Shown here piece after piece: positions 60,415-64,000 of a DNA stretch of 64,000 nucleotides (position 1 is its first letter; every line of letters starts with the position of its first letter). Source of the stretch: Spiribacter vilamensis (GTDB lineage: Bacteria > Pseudomonadota > Gammaproteobacteria > Nitrococcales > Nitrococcaceae); the NCBI RefSeq assembly GCF_004217415.1, contig NZ_SHLI01000001.1:1879239-1943238 (forward strand), given 5' to 3'. The position numbers and the translations under genes were made by a program. Under the pieces are notes generated by a model, which saw only the letters and a program-made list of their open reading frames with translations, was not told where the DNA came from and made no database searches.

Positions 60415-61077
60415 TCAGGCGGCGGTGAACCGCTGCACGCCCGTATCCGTGCCCACCAGCAGCTCATCGGCGGGCCGCACCGCGAACAACCCGTTGGTGA
60501 CCACGCCGGCGATATTGTTCAGCCGGCGCTCCAGGGCGATGGGCTCGGAGCAGTCGAGGCTGCGGACATCGAGGATGACGTTGCCGTTATCCGTGGTGAA
60601 GTGCTCGCGAAGCTCGGGCCGGCCGCCCAGCTTGAGGAGCTCGCGGCCGACGTAGGACCGCGCCATGGGAATGACCTCCACGGGCAGCGGGAAGTCGCCG
60701 AGTGCGGTCACCCACTTGCTCTCGTCGACGATGCAGACAAAGCGGCGCGCGATGGCGGCGATGACCTTCTCGCGGGTCAGTGCGCCGCCACCGCCCTTGA
60801 TCATCTGCAGGTGGCGGGTGATCTCGTCGGCGCCATCCACGTAGACCGCCAGCTCGCCGGCGCCGTTGGCATCGCGGACCTCAATGCCGTGATGTCGGAG
60901 GCGTTCGGCGGTGGCCTCCGAGGCGGGGACGGCGGCCTCGATCTCGACATCGGAGGCGGCGAGCGCATCGACGAAGCAATCAACGGTGGAACCACTGCCG
61001 ACGCCGATGACGCTGCCGGACTGGATTTTGGCGATGGCCGCCTCGGCGGCGGCCTGTTTCTGGGCCTGGGCGCTCAT
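60415..61077 (-). CDS. rpiA: Ribose-5-phosphate isomerase A
   Basis: This 220-residue protein has [16 protein letters not shown] (phosphate loop), [20 protein letters not shown] (catalytic Asp and Glu), [28 protein letters not shown] and [13 protein letters not shown], all standard for RpiA. It interconverts ribose-5-phosphate and ribulose-5-phosphate in the pentose phosphate pathway. The ATG at 61077 has AGGAGA upstream. It is divergent from ilvA with only about 50 bp between the starts, an arrangement common in gammaproteobacteria. Confidence 0.96.
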   Translation of the reverse strand: MSAQAQKQAAAEAAIAKIQSGSVIGVGSGSTVDCFVDALAASDVEIEAAVPASEATAERLRHHGIEVRDANGAGELAVYVDGADEITRHLQMIKGGGGALTREKVIAAIARRFVCIVDESKWVTALGDFPLPVEVIPMARSYVGRELLKLGGRPELREHFTTDNGNVILDVRSLDCSEPIALERRLNNIAGVVTNGLFAVRPADELLVGTDTGVQRFTAA

Positions 61078-61130
61078 GAATGGGTGTCTCCTGTACACTA
61101 ATGCCCTTTGGGGCAAATTCCCGGTTGGGC

Positions 61131-62642
61131 ATGCAATCCTATCTACAACGCATTCTGACAGCGAGCGTCTACGATGTCGCTGACCAGACGCCGCTGACCC
61201 GTGCCACTAACCTCTCGCGCCGCCTCGATAACGAGATCCTGTTAAAGCGCGAGGACATGCAGCCGGTGTTCTCGTTCAAGATCCGCGGGGCGTACAACAA
61301 GATCGCGAATCTCACCCAGGCGCAGCGCGACAAGGGCGTGATCTGCTCGTCCGCCGGCAACCACGCCCAGGGCGTGGCGATCTCGGCGCGCAAGCTGGGC
61401 ATCAAGGCAACCATCGTGATGCCGCGGACGACACCGAGCATCAAGGTGGATGCGGTGCGCAACTTCGGCGGTCGGGTGGTGCTCCACGGCGATAACTACG
61501 ACGCCGCGAAGGCGCATGCCGCCAAGCTCATCGAGGAACGCGGGCTTACCTTTATCCCGCCCTATGACGATCCGGATGTGATCGCCGGGCAGGGCACGGT
61601 GGGTATGGAGATCCTCAGCCAGCACCCGCGTCCCATCGACGCGGTGTTCGTCCCGGTCGGCGGCGGTGGACTGATCGCCGGCATCGCGGCGTACATCAAG
61701 CAGCTGCGCCCGGATATCCGCATCATCGCCGTCGAGCCCGAGGACGCGCCGACGCTGGAGCGGGCCATGGCCGCCGGCGAGCGGGTGACGCTGGACGAGG
61801 TGGGGATCTTTGCTGATGGGGTCGCCGTTCGCCAGATCGGTGAGGAGCCGTTCCGGATCGCTCGCGAGCTGGTGGACGAGTGCATGCTGGTGAGCACGGA
61901 CGAGATCTGTGCCGGCATCAAGGATATCTTCGAGGACACCCGCACGGTAATGGAGCCCGCCGGCGCGCTGGCGGTGGCGGGGATCAAGAAGTATGTCGAG
62001 CGGACCGGCGCCACCGGCGAGACGCTGATCGGTATCAACTGCGGCGCCAACATGAATTTCTCCCGCCTGGGCCATGTTGCCGAGCGGGCGGAGCTGGGCG
62101 AGCATCGCGAGGCGGTGCTGGCAGTGACCATCCCGGAGCGGCCAGGGAGTTTCCGCGAGTTCTGCGAGACCATCGGTAACCGGGCGATCACCGAGTTCAA
62201 CTACCGGTTCGCCCATGCCGACGAGGCGCATGTGTTCGCCGGGATCGGTCTGAATGACGGCCTGGCGGAGCGTGACGAGGTGGTCGAGGCGCTCTCGGCG
62301 AAGGGCTATCCGGTGCTTGATCTCACCGATGACGAGATGTCGAAGGTGCATGTCCGCCACATGGTGGGCGGCCGCGGGCATAACGTGGATCACGAGGTGC
62401 TCTACCAGGTGCGCTTCCCCGAGCGTCCCGGTGCGCTGCTGAATTTCCTCAAGCGGTTGGGTCGGCGCTGGAATATCTCGTTGTTCCACTACCGCAACCA
62501 TGGTGCGGATTACGGTCGGGTGCTGGTGGGCATTCAGGTGCCGCCGGATCAGCGGGCGAAGTTCGAGGAGAGCCTGGACAAGCTCGGTTATCCGTATCGG
62601 AACGAGTCGGATAACCCGGCGTATGCGCTGTTCCTGAGCTAA
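61131..62642 (+). CDS. ilvA: Threonine ammonia-lyase, biosynthetic
   Basis: This 503-residue PLP enzyme has the lysine in [15 protein letters not shown] near residue 53, [18 protein letters not shown], the glycine loop in [15 protein letters not shown], and ILINCGAN-like GINCGANMN. Two C-terminal ACT-like domains (about residues 330-503: [17 protein letters not shown] and [15 protein letters not shown]) identify the long, isoleucine-inhibited biosynthetic form. It makes 2-oxobutanoate from threonine, the first step of isoleucine synthesis. I chose the ATG at 61131, which matches the family N-terminus (MQSYLQRIL), over an in-frame GTG/ATG further up. Confidence 0.96.
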   Translation: MQSYLQRILTASVYDVADQTPLTRATNLSRRLDNEILLKREDMQPVFSFKIRGAYNKIANLTQAQRDKGVICSSAGNHAQGVAISARKLGIKATIVMPRTTPSIKVDAVRNFGGRVVLHGDNYDAAKAHAAKLIEERGLTFIPPYDDPDVIAGQGTVGMEILSQHPRPIDAVFVPVGGGGLIAGIAAYIKQLRPDIRIIAVEPEDAPTLERAMAAGERVTLDEVGIFADGVAVRQIGEEPFRIARELVDECMLVSTDEICAGIKDIFEDTRTVMEPAGALAVAGIKKYVERTGATGETLIGINCGANMNFSRLGHVAERAELGEHREAVLAVTIPERPGSFREFCETIGNRAITEFNYRFAHADEAHVFAGIGLNDGLAERDEVVEALSAKGYPVLDLTDDEMSKVHVRHMVGGRGHNVDHEVLYQVRFPERPGALLNFLKRLGRRWNISLFHYRNHGADYGRVLVGIQVPPDQRAKFEESLDKLGYPYRNESDNPAYALFLS

Positions 62643-62663
62643 GCGGTATTGCCGAGAGTCCGG

Positions 62664-62692
62664 GTCGGTGTCGGTGTCGGTGTCGGTGTCGG
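62664..62692. repeat. Hexanucleotide microsatellite (GTGTCG)n
   Basis: About four to five copies of the GGTGTC hexamer follow one another 22 bp after the ilvA stop. The tract is non-coding and could vary in copy number by slippage. Confidence 0.8.
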
Positions 62693-62748
62693 GGCTGGGG
62701 CCGTGCCAGTGACGGCCCATCGGGTGCCTGGCGGGGCTTGATCGTGCG

Positions 62749-63093
62749 TTATTGCTCGGCGCAGTCGATGCAGAGCGTGGCGGCCGGGTCGACCTCGAGC
62801 CGTCGCGGATTGATCAGTTCGCCGCAGCGCAGGCATTCGCCGTAGCTGCCATCGTCGCAGCGCTTTAGCGCCGAGGTGATGCGCGTGAGCGTGAGCTGGG
62901 CGCGCTGGTTGGTGGCCTGCGCCATGGCCTGCTGCTGGAGCGCATCCATTCGCGAGAGCCGCCCGACCCGGGTCTGGTCAAGCTCCACGGTTGCCCGCGC
63001 GTCATCGCGGGATTGGGTCTGTCCCTCGATCTCGGCCCGCAGTTCGTGCAGCCGCTGGCGAAAGTGGGGGATATCGATTTCGTCGTCGTTCAT
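62749..63093 (-). CDS. DksA/TraR-family C4 zinc-finger protein
   Basis: This 114-residue protein has a long helical hairpin (residues about 10-75, rich in Gln, Arg and Glu) and a C-terminal zinc finger. The four cysteines are in GECLRCG and LCIDCAEQ, separated as in DksA/TraR. In E. coli DksA the coiled coil reaches into the RNA polymerase secondary channel; here the coil-tip acidic pair is not obvious, so this is a shorter relative of uncertain effect. The ATG at 63093 fits the family start; the frame is open further upstream only because the tandem array lacks stops. Confidence 0.82.
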   Translation of the reverse strand: MNDDEIDIPHFRQRLHELRAEIEGQTQSRDDARATVELDQTRVGRLSRMDALQQQAMAQATNQRAQLTLTRITSALKRCDDGSYGECLRCGELINPRRLEVDPAATLCIDCAEQ

Positions 63094-63194
63094 AGCCAAG
63101 AACGGTATCACGGACGGCGTGGCGACGAGACCGATTTGCCTGGTGGGGTTTTTTTGCGGCCAGTGCCCGTGTCGTTGCCTCTTCCCGACTCCTT

Positions 63195-63754
63195 GCACAC
63201 CCCTTATACACATCCACCGGTGTGTATTCGCAGTGTGTGAGGAGTTGGAAAACGCTGACAGCGCTTTGTCTGGTGAGGCTTTTCGCGACCAGCGCCAATG
63301 TTGTTGCCTCTTCCCGACCCCTTGCACATCCTCTATACACATCCATCAATGTGTATCCGCAGTGTGCGCAGGGTAGGACAGAGCTGACAGCGCTCTGCCT
63401 GGCGGGGCTTTTCGCGGCCAGTGCCGGTGTTGTTTCCTCTTCCCGACCCCTTGCACATCCTCTATACACATCCATCAATATGTATCCGCAGTGTGCGAAG
63501 GGTAGGACAGAGCTGACAGCGCTCTGCCTGGCGGGGCTCTTCGCGGCCAGTGCCGGTGTTGTTGCCTCTTCCCGACCCCTTGCACATCCTCTATACATAT
63601 CCATCAATGTGTATCCGCAGTGTGCGCAGGGTAGGACAGAGCTGACGGCGCTCTGCCTGGCGGGGCTCTTCGCGGCCAGTGCCGGTGTTGTTTCCTCTTC
63701 CCGACCCCTTGCACATCCTCTATACACATCCATCAATGTGTATCCGCAGTGTGC
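63195..63754. repeat. 129-bp tandem array, five copies, with internal palindrome
   Basis: The landmark TTGCACAYCC recurs with GCAC at 63195, 63324, 63453, 63582 and 63711, exactly 129 bp apart. Copies 2-5 are almost identical; copy 1 is diverged. Each unit holds a 44-bp palindromic core (TATACACATCCATCAATGTG in the middle, GCACA and TGTGC at the ends). A run TGACAGCGCTCTGCC and a spacer with GCGGCCAGTGCCGGTG fill the rest. Because 129 is divisible by three, several frames stay open across the array. I see no start or ribosome-binding site that makes any of them a believable gene. Confidence 0.9.
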
Positions 63755-63914
63755 GAGGGGTAGGACAGAGCTGACAGCGCTCTGCCCGGCGAGGCCCCCC
63801 GCGACCCGCGACCAGCGTCCCGCCGGTGCCACCCTTTCCGTCCCGCATCGCCCCAAGTTGTCCTTTAACTTGCGTTTCTGGTAAAACCTCCCCACAACAT
63901 CTAGTGGAGCAAGC

Positions 63915-64000
63915 ATGAGCGCATCATCACCCTGCATCAGCATCTGCGAGGTCGAGGACGGCCGTTGCATCGGCTGTGGACGTACCGAAACCGAAATTGT
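63915..64000 (+). CDS. DUF1289 family protein (3' partial)
   Basis: The frame begins ATG 63915 with GGAGC upstream and reads SSPCISICEVEDGRCIGCGR, then TETEI to the window edge. The four cysteines in PCISIC and CIGCGRT, together with the TxxEI sequence, are the signature of the small DUF1289 proteins, which are predicted metal-binding and of unknown function. The rest lies outside the window. Confidence 0.88.
   Translation, partial: MSASSPCISICEVEDGRCIGCGRTETEI

Noticed and set aside
61242..62720. Long minus-strand open frame opposite ilvA
   Set aside because: It is a shadow of ilvA with no recognisable domain. It contains His/Arg-rich runs and, at its start, the translation of the hexanucleotide repeat.
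63195..63754. CRISPR array
   Set aside because: Whole 129-bp units repeat with no unique spacers, and no cas genes are in the window.
63222..63884. Long open frames across the 129-bp array on both strands
   Set aside because: The frames stay open only because the repeat length is a multiple of three and lacks stops. Codon use is unnatural, and no ribosome-binding site or family similarity is visible.

Overview
The window is a piece of a GC-rich proteobacterial chromosome, most likely a gammaproteobacterium. The divergent rpiA/ilvA pair, TviB/WbpM-type sugar enzymes, a DksA/TraR-like zinc protein, YdcF and DUF2905 support this. The acidic predicted proteome hints at a halophile (Ectothiorhodospiraceae-like), but I cannot fix the genus from sequence alone. 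There are no rRNA or tRNA genes and no CRISPR array that I can see.

Region 1 (1-23746) is a surface-polysaccharide locus read almost entirely on the + strand. It holds a partial polysaccharide pyruvyl transferase, three sulfotransferases, a DegT/StrS PLP enzyme, a FemAB/GNAT-like acyltransferase, two polysaccharide-deacetylase-fold proteins, three glycosyltransferases, a WecB-type UDP-GlcNAc 2-epimerase, a nucleotide-sugar epimerase/reductase, a WecA/WbpL-type initiating transferase, a WbpM/CapD-type 4,6-dehydratase and a TviB-type UDP-HexNAc dehydrogenase. Together these could build a glycan rich in acidic and amino sugars, decorated with sulfate, pyruvate and acyl groups. No flippase or polymerase is in the window. 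The locus is a mosaic: AT-rich blocks (about 1-3100, 8370-9530, 12750-14620, 16880-18250) alternate with GC-rich ones. It is broken by an IS481-family element (7302-8364), an IS3-family element (about 14880-16501) and a decayed NdpA/membrane-protein segment. A strong terminator follows tviB.

Region 2 (24140-51455) starts with a YefM-YoeB toxin-antitoxin pair. A 7TMR-DISM hybrid histidine kinase and an OmpR-type response regulator follow. Next comes a 19.8-kb gene for an approximately 6,600-residue LktA-family filamentous adhesin (TpsA), its outer-membrane transporter (TpsB) and a SapC-family protein. The A-B-SapC genes abut and probably form an operon. A tandem GTTAAC repeat with 11-bp periodicity just upstream is a candidate binding site for the regulator. 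The adhesin has six exact-period 127-residue tandem repeats and many shorter repeats.

Region 3 (51456-59401) is an accessory island with four more toxin-antitoxin modules (Xre-RES, Phd-VapC with an amber codon, a second YefM-YoeB, RHH-PIN). Between them lie a fructosamine kinase-family gene, a stand-alone rfbB, an AAA/DUF4143 ATPase and a glutathione peroxidase.

Region 4 (59402-64000) is housekeeping: ydcF-like, DUF2905, rpiA, ilvA, a DksA/TraR-like gene and the start of a DUF1289 gene. Between the last two sits a 129-bp x 5 tandem array. Its core palindrome aligns with a 44-bp palindrome found next to the toxin-antitoxin genes.
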